Source: Benzoatithermus sp963720725 (GTDB taxonomy: Bacteria; Pseudomonadota; Alphaproteobacteria; Geminicoccales; Geminicoccaceae). From it: a stretch of DNA of 64,000 nucleotides. A program made the translations under genes and the position numbers. Shown here one piece after another: positions 17,037 through 25,862 of the stretch (the first letter of the stretch is position 1; every line of letters begins with the position of its first letter). The notes under the pieces are model-generated. The model did no database searches. It was not told the DNA's origin and saw nothing but the letters and a program-made list of their open reading frames with translations. The DNA is taken from NCBI GenBank assembly GCA_963720725.1, contig CAVRGN010000003.1, positions 1,116,001-1,180,000 on the forward strand, written 5' to 3'.

Positions 17037-17912
17037 TTGAGCAGACGTATCGCGCATATCTCCGACCTGCATTTCGGCCGGATCGACGCCGACGTGGTCG
17101 AGGGGCTGGGGCGGTCGCTGGCGGCGGCGGCACCGGACCTCGTCGTCGTGTCGGGGGATTTCACGCAGCGGGCGCGACGTCACGAGTTTCAGGCGGCGCG
17201 GGCGTTCCTCGACCGGCTGCCGGCGCCGGTGTTCGCCGTCCCGGGCAACCACGATCTCCCATCGTGGAACCTGCTGTCACGCTTCGCCGACCCCTACCGG
17301 CGCTACCGCCGCTACATCGCCGACGATTTGGAGCCCTTCTGGTGCGACGACGAGCTCGGCATCGTCGGCATCAAGTCGTCGCGGCGGCTCACGCGGGACC
17401 TGCACTGGGCGGTCGGGCGGATCGGCCGTCATCAGCTCGAACGCGCCCTGGACCGCCTCGACCGGATGCCGGGCGATCTGGTGCGAATCGTGGTCGTGCA
17501 TCATCCACTGCTGCTGCCGGAAGCGCCCACCTCACCGCTGCCGTGGCACGCCTACACCGGCGGTGCCGCGCGCGCACTGGCAGCGTTCGCGGCACGCAAC
17601 GTCCAGCTGGTCCTGTCGGGGCACCTGCACCTCTCCTATGCGCGACGTCACGGCGCAGTGGCGGAAGGCCCGCCGTCGGTTGCGCTGCCCACCGCCGACA
17701 GCGCCAGGATCAAGGCACCGGCCGAGTCCGTTCCGGCCGGGCCCCTGGTCGTCCACGCCGCCACCGCGACCTCGACCCGCCGCCGCGACGAGCCGAACGC
17801 CTACAACCTGATCACCGTCGACGCCGGCCGGATCGAGGTCGAGGTGCGCGCATGGGACGGCAGGCAGCTGTTCGCGGCCGCACAGCCGGTGATGACGGCG
17901 GCACCGGCCTAG
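17037..17912 (+). CDS. Calcineurin-like metallophosphoesterase
   Basis: A binuclear-metal phosphoesterase of 291 residues. All five signature blocks are present in order: ISDLHFG (DxH), VVSGDFTQ (GDxx), VPGNHD (GNHD), VVHHP and SGHLHLS (GHxH). I choose the TTG at 17037 because GGGGA lies seven bases upstream and the protein then starts directly with SRRIAHISDLHFG, as in the family; upstream in-frame sequence looks non-coding. Substrates of this class range from cyclic nucleotides to phospholipids and cannot be chosen here. Its 3' end overlaps the convergent dabA by four bases. Confidence 0.85.
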   Translation: MSRRIAHISDLHFGRIDADVVEGLGRSLAAAAPDLVVVSGDFTQRARRHEFQAARAFLDRLPAPVFAVPGNHDLPSWNLLSRFADPYRRYRRYIADDLEPFWCDDELGIVGIKSSRRLTRDLHWAVGRIGRHQLERALDRLDRMPGDLVRIVVVHHPLLLPEAPTSPLPWHAYTGGAARALAAFAARNVQLVLSGHLHLSYARRHGAVAEGPPSVALPTADSARIKAPAESVPAGPLVVHAATATSTRRRDEPNAYNLITVDAGRIEVEVRAWDGRQLFAAAQPVMTAAPA

Positions 17913-20506
17913 GCGGCGGCGGAGAGCGCGTCGGGTTGCGGCACGCCCGCCGGCTCAGCCCAGCGGAGCCCGCCAAGATAGCGCTCAAGCCCGCTGCCAC
18001 CCTCGCCGATCCGCCACAGATGCAGCCAGCCATTGTCGAGCAGGTCGCGCACGCCGCCGTGGTTCGCGATCACCGCGTCGATGGCGTCCCGCGGCGCCTC
18101 GATGAACACGTTGAGCCGCAACGGCTCGTGAACGAAGCGCTGGCCATCGTGGACCGACTGCCAGGGCAGTCCGACCTTGAGGTCGCCGGCATTGCCTTCC
18201 AGGACCCCGAGCTGGCCCACGACATTGTGCAGGACCTTGTTGCCGGCACCGAAGGCCCGATTGTTCACGGTCGAGCCGTAATATTGCAGGTTGATCCAGC
18301 TCGCCACGACCATCGGGGCGGTCATGATCAATGTCAGCACGCCGAAACCCTCGTCCTTGCGCCAGTCGTAATTGTGCAGGAAGGCCCGGCCGCCGAGCTC
18401 CAGCTCATGGGTGCGTTCGCGGGGAGCGGCGATGAAAGCGGCGTTGCCGGCGAGGCCCCATTCGGGTCGCACCTGCGACCAGTCGCGGCTGCGGGCGGTC
18501 ACCTGCCGATCGAGGCCGTCCCCTGGCGCCAAGCCAAGGAGAGCAGCCCGCTCCATGCGCGCCAGCGAGGAGGCCCTGGCCAGCCATTGCCGTAGCTGCT
18601 TCAGGTCGGCGGCATGGGAGGCGGGCACCTCGTCCTGATCGAAGATCCGGACCTCGTCGGTCGTGGTGTCATGCAGACAGCCCAGGAACCAGGTGTCGTC
18701 GGGGATGACGATCCCCTTGGCAATCAGCCCGACGCGCACGCCGGGATCGTTCAGGATGGCCGCGGCGACGCGCGCATTGGCCTCGCCGGTGTGGCCACCG
18801 CAGGCGCCGCAGTCCAGGCCCGAGGCATGCGGGTTGTTGACCGTACTGCTGCCGTGGCCGGTGAGCATGACCAGCCGGCCGAAGTCCTGGGTCAGCGACA
18901 TCGCCCGCAAGACCGCCTCGGCCATCACGGCGCGCTGGGCAGCGTCGAAGCCCGTCTCGCGGTCGCCCACCTTGCGCGGAGCGAGGCGCGGCCCGATGCG
19001 GCCGATCACGCCCCCATCCAGGCCGTCGATGTTGGGGTCCTGCACCGGCCGGGTCAGGCCGATGCTGTCGCTCAGGATCTTGGGCGCGAAGGTCAGGCCC
19101 ATGGTCTCGACAAAGGTGAAGGACGAGACCGCCGAAAGCTTGAACGATTTCCAGGCCTTGGCGGCGCGACGGCGCAGAAGGCGCAGGCCCAGAACCTCGG
19201 TCTCCTCCTCCGCCGAAGCGCGCTTGACCTGCTCGCAGACGGTGAAGGCGGGGGTGAGCAGGACGGGGCACTGGGCGCCGCCCTTGACCCGGCCGATCGG
19301 GATGTACTCGATCGGAAAGCCGAAGAACCCAGCGAAGCCTACGGTCTCGGCCTCGGGGCAGGCCGTCTCCAGGGCGCGGCGGTAGACTTCCGAACGAACG
19401 TCGATGCAAAAGGCGGCCTGGAGCGGCTTGCGCCCGGATCCTTCCGGTCGCGGCTTGGCCATGTTTCCTGCCAGCCGTGCGATCAGCCGGCGCTGGTAGG
19501 CGTGCTCGTAGGCGTTCTGCAGGATCAGGTCGACGGCGAGCTCGGGATCGTCGCCCAGATGCTCGTCGCGCGGCAGCGCTGCAGCGGCTTCCATCGCCTC
19601 GCGCCAAGCCTCTTGGAAGGCGGCGTCGGTGCGCTCCTTGAACAGCGCGTAGCCCCACGCGATCCGGATCGCGAGCAGCTCGACCAGCGTGTCATCCTTG
19701 CCGCCGTAGAGCTCGCTCTCCCAGACGAGGTAGCGCGCGTAAGCCGCCCAGCCGCCGATGTCGAACAGGGCGCGGTGCAGATAGTCCTCGACCGCGCGCT
19801 CCGGGATGCCGAGCTCCTCGATCACCTTGGCGATCATGGCGAGCGGCTCGTCCGGCAGGCCGGCGATGGCGGCACGAAAGCCGCGGATGCCCATCATCTC
19901 GGGGTTGAGGTCGTGGCGCACGATGGCTCGCCAGGCGGCGTAGGGCCGCTTGCCGCGCATGGGCAGCTTCCATGCGGCCTGCCCAGCGTCGAAGTAGGCC
20001 GCACACCATTTGGAGATTTCGTCGATCATGAAGGCCGTGCGCGCCGCGTGCCGGTCGCCGTGGGCCAGCCGGTCCAGGACCTCGGCCACGGTGGCGACCA
20101 CGGCACTCGGGCGGGTGCCGGGCGCCGGGTCGCGCGCCGCCGCCTCCCGCAGGGCGGCGAGATCGGCCGGGGTCCCCTCGGTCCGCGGCGCCGCAGCCAG
20201 GGCCGCGGCGAGGTCCTCCTCGGCGATGACCCCGGCCGCCAGGGCCTCGCGGTAGAAGCCACGCGGCATCAGCATGTCGACCCGGGCCACCCGACGCATC
20301 GTGGCGCAGGTGGCGGCGAAGGTCCGGTCGGTGAAGCCGAGGAACGGGTTGACCGCGACGAAGTGCTTGAGCGGCCACAAGGGGGCGATCCTGCGGCAGG
20401 CCTGGGCGACGGCGGCCGCGATCCTCGGTCCCGCAACCGTGGCATCGCCAAGGTCGGGGGCGAGGCGTGGCGGCTCGACGTCGCGAATGGCGAGGCTGGT
20501 GCTCAT
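17909..20506 (-). CDS. dabA: DabA, inorganic carbon uptake subunit (DUF2309, UPF0753)
   Basis: The cytoplasmic carbonic-anhydrase-like subunit of the DAB bicarbonate/CO2 accumulation complex, 865 residues. The predicted zinc site is intact: Cys367 and Asp369 (FCIDVRSE), His551 (TGHGSSTVNNP) and Cys566 (LDCGACGG). The 15-residue gap between the last two matches the characterised Halothiobacillus protein. Other family blocks are WPLKHFVAVNPFLG near the N-terminus and LPWQSVHDG near the end. It lies 15 bases after dabB on the same strand, under a divergent LysR gene. In heterotrophs DABs supply bicarbonate for anaplerotic carboxylation, so this does not by itself imply autotrophy. Confidence 0.95.
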   Translation of the reverse strand: MSTSLAIRDVEPPRLAPDLGDATVAGPRIAAAVAQACRRIAPLWPLKHFVAVNPFLGFTDRTFAATCATMRRVARVDMLMPRGFYREALAAGVIAEEDLAAALAAAPRTEGTPADLAALREAAARDPAPGTRPSAVVATVAEVLDRLAHGDRHAARTAFMIDEISKWCAAYFDAGQAAWKLPMRGKRPYAAWRAIVRHDLNPEMMGIRGFRAAIAGLPDEPLAMIAKVIEELGIPERAVEDYLHRALFDIGGWAAYARYLVWESELYGGKDDTLVELLAIRIAWGYALFKERTDAAFQEAWREAMEAAAALPRDEHLGDDPELAVDLILQNAYEHAYQRRLIARLAGNMAKPRPEGSGRKPLQAAFCIDVRSEVYRRALETACPEAETVGFAGFFGFPIEYIPIGRVKGGAQCPVLLTPAFTVCEQVKRASAEEETEVLGLRLLRRRAAKAWKSFKLSAVSSFTFVETMGLTFAPKILSDSIGLTRPVQDPNIDGLDGGVIGRIGPRLAPRKVGDRETGFDAAQRAVMAEAVLRAMSLTQDFGRLVMLTGHGSSTVNNPHASGLDCGACGGHTGEANARVAAAILNDPGVRVGLIAKGIVIPDDTWFLGCLHDTTTDEVRIFDQDEVPASHAADLKQLRQWLARASSLARMERAALLGLAPGDGLDRQVTARSRDWSQVRPEWGLAGNAAFIAAPRERTHELELGGRAFLHNYDWRKDEGFGVLTLIMTAPMVVASWINLQYYGSTVNNRAFGAGNKVLHNVVGQLGVLEGNAGDLKVGLPWQSVHDGQRFVHEPLRLNVFIEAPRDAIDAVIANHGGVRDLLDNGWLHLWRIGEGGSGLERYLGGLRWAEPAGVPQPDALSAAA

Positions 20507-20521
20507 GGGTGGGCTCCGATC

Positions 20522-22093
20522 TCAGGACTTGGCGCGGACCGGCGTTGCCGGCCAGAAGCGCAGGGCCAGGCGGTTGGCCAGCGTGTTGACGTAGAAGCCG
20601 TTGGCGACGTGGACGTAGATGGCCTGCCAGCGCGGCTCGCCCGACCTCCGCCCGATCTGGCCTTGCAGCAGGGTCAGGACGCCGAACGAAAGCACCACGA
20701 CGGCGACGATCGCGAGGTCGATGGGGCCACGCAGCGCCTGGGTCGGGGGCAGCGAGCCGGCCACCAGGAGTTCCATGCCGCGCTGGAGCGCGAAGTAGGC
20801 CACGGCGACTGCGGCGGCGGCCAGCACGGTCCGGCCGACGACGTAGCCGTTCGGCCGCTCGTCGATCGCCTGGGCGATCAAGTGGGTCAGGCCGAACAGC
20901 ATGATCGCCCCCAGCGCGAACACGCCGGGCCGCTCCATCGGGCTGGCGCCGAACAGCGTGCCGATCGCCATGGTCACGGCGAGCACGGCGCCGAGCGCCA
21001 GCGCCATGCGGGCGGAGTGCGGCTGTCCACCCGGGCTGGGCGACCAGGAGGCGCGCGCGAGGTCGATCACGCTGCCCGAAGAGAGGAAGGCATGCGCCTT
21101 GTAGAGCGAGTGGGCGAGGATGTGCAGAAGTGCCGCCGGGAAGGCGCCCAGCCCGCATTGGAGCAGCATGAAGCCCATCTGGGCGATGGTCGAGTAGGCC
21201 AGCTGCACCTTGACCGAGGTCTGGGTCAGCATGACCACCGAGCCGAACATGGCCGTGGCGCCGCCAACGATGGCCAGCGTGTCGAGCGCTGGCACCGACA
21301 GGGCGATGACGTCGGCGAAGCGCAGCACCAGGAAGCCGCCGGCATTGATGATGCCGGCATGCAACAGGGCCGAGACCGGGGTCGGCGTCTCCATGACCTC
21401 GAGAATCCAGCCGTGGAACGGGAACTGGGCGGACTTCAAGAGCGCCCCGGCTACCAGCAGGATGGCGATCCAGCCCACGGCGGCGGGTGCTTCGCCTCCG
21501 GCGCGGACGCCCTCGGCGGCGGCGAAGATCGAGGCGAAGTCGAGCGAGCCGAACGCCCGCCACAGCAGGACCGCGGCCGCGAGCAGGCAGAGGTCGCCCA
21601 GGCGGCTGACCACGAACTTCTTGCGCGCGGCCAAGCGCGCATTGGGGCGCTCCGAGTAGAACAGGAGCAGCCGGTGGAGGCAGAGACTGGTTGCGACCCA
21701 GGCGGCGAGGAACGTGACCAGATTGCCGGAGACGATCAGGACGAGTACGGCCGCGAGTGTCAGGCACAGCCAGCGGAAGAACCGCTCCTGTCCGGCGTCG
21801 CCGTCCAGGTAGTTGCGGCTGTAGCGCACGACGGCAGCGCCCACGAACGAGACCAGGAGCAGCATGATGGCCGAGAGCGCGTCGATGTAGACCAGGGCCG
21901 CCCAGCCGACCGGGGAAGGCACATCGGAAAGGCTCCAATGTCCGAAGCAGCCCAGCGCCGCGGCTAGACCGACCAGTGCGGCCAGTTCGGCGCGGCGCGC
22001 CATCGCCAGGCCCGAAGCGGCCGGCGACAGCGCTGCCATGGCAAGGCACACCGGCCCCAGCAACGATAGCAACGAAACCAGAATGCCTGCCAT
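20522..22093 (-). CDS. dabB: DabB, proton-conducting membrane subunit (NuoL-like)
   Basis: The membrane partner of DabA, related to complex I and Mrp antiporter subunits. It is thought to couple proton flow to CO2 hydration. It has 523 residues with about 14 hydrophobic segments and the PF00361 signature region (LVTFLAAWVATSLCLHRLLLFY, KFVVSRLGDLCLL, HGWILEVMETPTPVSALLHAGIINAGGFLVLR). The ATG at 22093 is preferred, with GGAGG five bases upstream. It is the first gene of the dabB-dabA unit; the 100-base AT-rich gap to the divergent LysR gene must hold the promoter. Confidence 0.94.
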   Translation of the reverse strand: MAGILVSLLSLLGPVCLAMAALSPAASGLAMARRAELAALVGLAAALGCFGHWSLSDVPSPVGWAALVYIDALSAIMLLLVSFVGAAVVRYSRNYLDGDAGQERFFRWLCLTLAAVLVLIVSGNLVTFLAAWVATSLCLHRLLLFYSERPNARLAARKKFVVSRLGDLCLLAAAVLLWRAFGSLDFASIFAAAEGVRAGGEAPAAVGWIAILLVAGALLKSAQFPFHGWILEVMETPTPVSALLHAGIINAGGFLVLRFADVIALSVPALDTLAIVGGATAMFGSVVMLTQTSVKVQLAYSTIAQMGFMLLQCGLGAFPAALLHILAHSLYKAHAFLSSGSVIDLARASWSPSPGGQPHSARMALALGAVLAVTMAIGTLFGASPMERPGVFALGAIMLFGLTHLIAQAIDERPNGYVVGRTVLAAAAVAVAYFALQRGMELLVAGSLPPTQALRGPIDLAIVAVVVLSFGVLTLLQGQIGRRSGEPRWQAIYVHVANGFYVNTLANRLALRFWPATPVRAKS

Positions 22094-22162
22094 GCTCACC
22101 TCCGCTCGGGATCGAAGGTGGAAAATAGATCAGGAATATGTTTTGAAAATTTCATAGTTTGA

Positions 22163-22195
22163 ATGACATCGTTCTATCTTGTAGAACGATGTCAT
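22163..22195. promoter_or_regulatory. Perfect 14-bp inverted repeat overlapping the lysR start codon
   Basis: ATGACATCGTTCTA (22163-22176) and TAGAACGATGTCAT (22182-22195) flank TCTTG. The right arm includes the first two bases of the LysR start codon. It may be a LysR operator for autoregulation and dab control, or an mRNA hairpin that masks the start. No Shine-Dalgarno site fits between the repeat and the start. Confidence 0.65.
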
Positions 22196-23081
22196 GGCCT
22201 TCCTGAACTTCCACCACCTGCGCTATTTCCGGGCGATCGCGCATGAGGGCGGGCTGACCCGGGCGGCGCGCAGGCTGAATCTCTCGCAGTCGGCGCTATC
22301 GATCCAGCTACGCCAGCTCGAGGAACAGCTCGGCCATCCCCTGTTCGCACGTGTCGGCAAGCGGCTGGAGCTGACCGAGGCCGGCCGCATCGCGCTGGAT
22401 TATGCCGAGACCATCTTCCGTGCCGGCGACGAGCTGGTGGGCACACTGCAGGGGCACGGACCCGCCCAGCGCGTGCTGCGGGTGGGCGCGATCGCGACGC
22501 TCTCGCGCAACTTCCAGCTCGAGCTGCTGCGCCCGCTCATGGGCCGCCCGGACGTCGAGCTGATCATCCGCACGGGCAGCATGCGCGAGCTGCTGGCCGG
22601 ACTCGCCGCACGCAATCTCGATCTCGTGCTCTCAAATCTGCCGGTCCCCCGCGATGCCGCTACCGGATGGCACAGCCGGCTCCTGGCCGAGCAGCCGGTG
22701 AGCCTGGTCGGCCGAGCGGAGGGCGATGTAGTGCCACTGCGCTTTCCCGAGGATCTGCGGACCGTCCCGGTCCTGCTGCCGACGCTGGAAAGCAGCATTC
22801 GCGTCGCCTTCGATCTCCTGCTGGAGCAGGCGGGCATCCGGCCCGTGATCCTGGCCGAGGTCGACGACATGGCCATGCTGCGCCTGCTCGCCCGCGACAG
22901 CCCCGGTGTGACGCTCGTGCCGCCCGTGGTGGTCCAGGACGAACTGCGAAGCGGCGCCCTGGTCGAGCGCTACTCCCTGCCGTTCAAGGAGACATTTTAC
23001 GCCACCATCCTCGCCAGCCGGTTCCCGAACCCGATGCTGCGGGAGCTGATGGCCACAGCGAGTCTCGACGCCCGAGCCTGA
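22194..23081 (+). CDS. LysR-family transcriptional regulator divergent from dabBA
   Basis: A LysR-type activator/repressor, 295 residues. The N-terminal winged helix is typical (FHHLRYFRAIAHEGGLTRAARRLNLSQSALSIQLRQLEEQLG), followed by a two-lobed effector domain. By eye it is closest to the NhaR-like branch. The ATG at 22194 is fixed by the helix-turn-helix lying at the very N-terminus, yet it sits inside a palindrome with no ribosome-binding site. Divergence from dabBA suggests it controls inorganic carbon uptake, as CbbR/CcmR relatives do elsewhere. Confidence 0.92.
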   Translation: MAFLNFHHLRYFRAIAHEGGLTRAARRLNLSQSALSIQLRQLEEQLGHPLFARVGKRLELTEAGRIALDYAETIFRAGDELVGTLQGHGPAQRVLRVGAIATLSRNFQLELLRPLMGRPDVELIIRTGSMRELLAGLAARNLDLVLSNLPVPRDAATGWHSRLLAEQPVSLVGRAEGDVVPLRFPEDLRTVPVLLPTLESSIRVAFDLLLEQAGIRPVILAEVDDMAMLRLLARDSPGVTLVPPVVVQDELRSGALVERYSLPFKETFYATILASRFPNPMLRELMATASLDARA

Positions 23082-23090
23082 CGCCAGGCC

Positions 23091-25154
23091 TCAAGGCGGT
23101 GCGCGGCCGCCCGGTGCCAGCACGCCGACATCGATCATGCCGTCGGTGAAGAACCGGTCACCCTCGGCGTTGCGGCCGTTCGCCGTCGGTCCCATGCCGG
23201 GGAGCTGGAATTCTCGGGCGAGCACGCCTGCAGCCGTCAGATCCCGCATCAGCTGGTCACGCTGGGCGTCGACGTCGGAGTCGATATGGTGGGTGATCTG
23301 GCCCGTGAGGTGGCTCACGCCGCTGTCCATGTCGAAGCTGGCAGCGCCCAGCCAGAACGGGCGGTCGTCCTCGGTGCGGTCGGTCAGCCACCAGCGGACA
23401 TGGTGACGCCGGTCGGCGCTGCGCCCGACCTCCTGCTCGAAGGCGAGGTCCTGCTTGCGGCCGAACAGGTAGAGTGGGCTCACCGGAGCGTCCGGGTCGG
23501 GCCGGCCCAGCAGCACGCTGGCGGCGATGCCCAAGCTGCTGCGCAGGGTCACCGGATCGGCCGGATACCATTTCGCCGCCAGCATGGCCGCGATCAGCTC
23601 GTCCTTGCTGCCGACCAGGCCGAGATTGATCGGGCCGCCGGGGATGCCGTCGACATTGGTCGTGCGCGTCGGCAGGGCTTCCAGCGGGGGATGACGGCCG
23701 CGCTCGACCGCCCACCATCCCCAGGGCAGGGCGACATAGGCGACGAGGAGGTAGACGCCGACCAGGAGCGCCATCCCGCTCAGCGCGCGCCGCAGCCGTG
23801 ATGGCCGGTGCTCGGGCGCCGGTCTTGGCCGGAGGTGCCAGCGGAAGAGGAGCTGGTACCCGAACGGCAAGAGCAGCAGACCGGCGACCAGGCGCAGTTC
23901 CCGCCAGCCGCCGATGGCCTGCGCCATCTGTATCAGCATGGTTGCCAGCGCGGCCAGGCAGAGCAATGCCGCGATGCCGCTGAGCCACCGGAGGCTTCCC
24001 GTCTCGGCCGCCAGTCTGGCGTTGGCGAGGTTGACCACCGCGAACACCAGGAGGAAGCCGGCGCTGGACGCAGCGGAGATCGCCTTCAGATCGCCGGTCT
24101 GGGTGATCAGCACGGCCAGCACCGCGACCAGCGCCAGGGCAGCCGGGTAGCGGCCCCAGACCTCGCGCTCATACCGGCGCGGCGCGTCCCCGGTCTGCGC
24201 CAGGATCACCGGCAGCCTGGAGGCCCCGAACAGATCGGCATTGATCGCGGACGCGGCGGCGACGACGGCGCCCACGCCCAGGAGCGTGAATCCCCAGCTG
24301 CCGAGGAAGGCCTGGGCGGCGGCGGCCAGGGCGTAGGCTTGCGTGCGCGCGATCTCGGTCGCGGGCAGATGGCCCAGCGTGACCACGACCATGAGCGTGT
24401 ACAGCCCGATCGCCGCCAGCACGCTGCCGTAGTAGGCGACGGGCAGCGTGCGCCGTGGGTCGGCGATGCGGTCGGAGGCGTTGGCGATCAGCTCGAAGCC
24501 TTCGTAGCTGAGGAACACCATCATGCCGACGGCGACCACGGCGGAGGGGCCGACCCAATGCGCCGGGCCGCTGGGGGCGAGGTCGAGGCTGGGGCTGGCG
24601 AGCCCGGCCAGGATGAACAGCGCCAGGATCGCGAGCTTGATCAGATTGAGCACGCCCTCGGAACGCTCGACCAGCGCCGGGCCGACCAGGTTCACCAGCG
24701 CCAGAACGACGATCACGCCGGGGGCAAGGGCATCGCGGGCACCCTCCGGGACGAAGTGGGCGCCATAGTTGGCGAAGGTGATGGCATAGAGCGCCATCAC
24801 CATGACGTAGCTGAACACCAGGAGCGTCTTGACGCCCGCCGCGAACAGCCCGCCGCCGAAGGCCCTGTCGACGAAGGTCACCGTTCCGCCGGGACCGGGG
24901 AAGGCAAGGGTCAGACGGACATAGGCGTAGGCGGTCAGCAGGGCGACGATGCCGCCGACCAGGAACGCCAGCCAGGCCGCACCCTGCGCCTCGACCGCTG
25001 CGAGCCCGATGGTGGCAAAGATGCCGCCACCGACGATGCCACCGATGCCGATCGAGAGGGCCCCGATGATACCCAAGGGAGCCGCGGTTTCCGGAGGCCC
25101 GCTCAATGCGTGACCACCAGGCTGGACCGGCACCGGCGGGGGGTCTGCCGCCAA
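23091..25154 (-). CDS. APC-family amino-acid permease fused to a C-terminal LssY_C domain
   Basis: A 687-residue two-part membrane protein. Residues about 25-460 are an APC-superfamily transporter with some twelve hydrophobic segments: IIGALSIGIGGIVGGGIFATIG, FPGPGGTVTFVDRAFGG and FLSYEGFELIANASDRI. After one or two more membrane helices, residues about 505-680 match LssY_C (INLGLVGSKDELIAAMLAAKW, APVSPLYLFGRKQDLAFEQEVG, RRHHVRWWL, GQITHHIDSDVDAQRDQL). LssY_C is normally linked to PAP2 or DedA-type membrane proteins, so this pairing is unusual. No frame break or internal start separates the halves. The first codon is TTG at 25154; a start nearer 25106 is possible. The substrate is unknown. 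Confidence 0.85.
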   Translation of the reverse strand: MAADPPPVPVQPGGHALSGPPETAAPLGIIGALSIGIGGIVGGGIFATIGLAAVEAQGAAWLAFLVGGIVALLTAYAYVRLTLAFPGPGGTVTFVDRAFGGGLFAAGVKTLLVFSYVMVMALYAITFANYGAHFVPEGARDALAPGVIVVLALVNLVGPALVERSEGVLNLIKLAILALFILAGLASPSLDLAPSGPAHWVGPSAVVAVGMMVFLSYEGFELIANASDRIADPRRTLPVAYYGSVLAAIGLYTLMVVVTLGHLPATEIARTQAYALAAAAQAFLGSWGFTLLGVGAVVAAASAINADLFGASRLPVILAQTGDAPRRYEREVWGRYPAALALVAVLAVLITQTGDLKAISAASSAGFLLVFAVVNLANARLAAETGSLRWLSGIAALLCLAALATMLIQMAQAIGGWRELRLVAGLLLLPFGYQLLFRWHLRPRPAPEHRPSRLRRALSGMALLVGVYLLVAYVALPWGWWAVERGRHPPLEALPTRTTNVDGIPGGPINLGLVGSKDELIAAMLAAKWYPADPVTLRSSLGIAASVLLGRPDPDAPVSPLYLFGRKQDLAFEQEVGRSADRRHHVRWWLTDRTEDDRPFWLGAASFDMDSGVSHLTGQITHHIDSDVDAQRDQLMRDLTAAGVLAREFQLPGMGPTANGRNAEGDRFFTDGMIDVGVLAPGGRAPP

Positions 25155-25214
25155 GCGCTCCAGCCGACGGCCAGGACGAGGTTCATGGCATCAAGCGGCA
25201 CGGTGCGGACGCCG

Positions 25215-25862
25215 TCAGCGTGCGACCAGCCAGAATGCGAGCAGCCACATGGTCACTCCCACGCCGAGATCGAGCCAGCGCCAAGCAGCGGGCCGCGCGA
25301 ACAGCGGCGCCAGCAGGCGTGCACCGTAGCCCAGTCCAAAGAAGAAGGCGAACGACGCCGTGGCGGCACCGAGCCCGAACAGCACCCGGTCGGTGGGGAC
25401 GAATCGCGACGCGATCCCGCCGAGCAGCACCACGGTGTCGAGATAGACGTGCGGGTTCAGCCAGGTGAAGGCGAGGCAGGCCGTCAGGGCGGCGCGCAGC
25501 GACGGCGCCGGGCGGTCGGCGGGGCGCAGGGCGTCGGGATGCAGTGCCGCCCGCAGGCGGCCCAGACCGTAGGCGAACAGGAACGCGGCGCCCAGCCAGG
25601 TCATCACCTGCGGCAGGACGGGATGGCGCTGCACCAGCACGCCGAATCCGGCGATCCCGGCGGCGATCAATATCGCGTCCGACAGGGCGCAGACCAGGCA
25701 GACCGCGAGCACGTGCTGGCGCAGCAGGCCCTGGCGCAGCACGAAGGCGTTCTGCGCGCCGATGGCGAGGATCAGGCTTAGCCCGAGGAGGAAGCCTTCG
25801 CCGGCCGGGGCCAGCGACGCGCTCAGTGCCGCTCCGCCGTCGGCCGCCACAGGCTCCGGCAC
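25215..25862 (-). CDS. LysE/ArgO-family amino-acid exporter
   Basis: A small inner-membrane exporter with six hydrophobic segments, 215 residues. The LysE signature is clear: GLSLILAIGAQNAFVLRQGLL near the N-terminus and CLAFTWLNPHVYLDTVVLLGG in the middle. These match the ArgO/LysE arginine and lysine efflux branch. The 5' end overlaps sqdB by 40 bases on the same strand, so the two are probably cotranscribed. The true start may lie a little further in. Confidence 0.88.
   Translation of the reverse strand: MPEPVAADGGAALSASLAPAGEGFLLGLSLILAIGAQNAFVLRQGLLRQHVLAVCLVCALSDAILIAAGIAGFGVLVQRHPVLPQVMTWLGAAFLFAYGLGRLRAALHPDALRPADRPAPSLRAALTACLAFTWLNPHVYLDTVVLLGGIASRFVPTDRVLFGLGAATASFAFFFGLGYGARLLAPLFARPAAWRWLDLGVGVTMWLLAFWLVAR

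Noticed and set aside
18614..21967. A 1117-codon open frame on the plus strand opposite dabA and dabB
   Set aside because: It is a GC-driven shadow: rich in Asp, Arg, Gln, Gly and His with no domain pattern, and both dab genes on the other strand are complete and well supported.
17909..22093. Evidence for autotrophy from dabAB
   Set aside because: DAB systems also occur in heterotrophs, and no Calvin-cycle gene is present in the window.
23808..25781. A 657-codon plus-strand frame opposite the APC permease and LysE genes
   Set aside because: Low-complexity hydrophilic composition typical of the antisense of membrane-protein genes; the opposite strand carries clear families.
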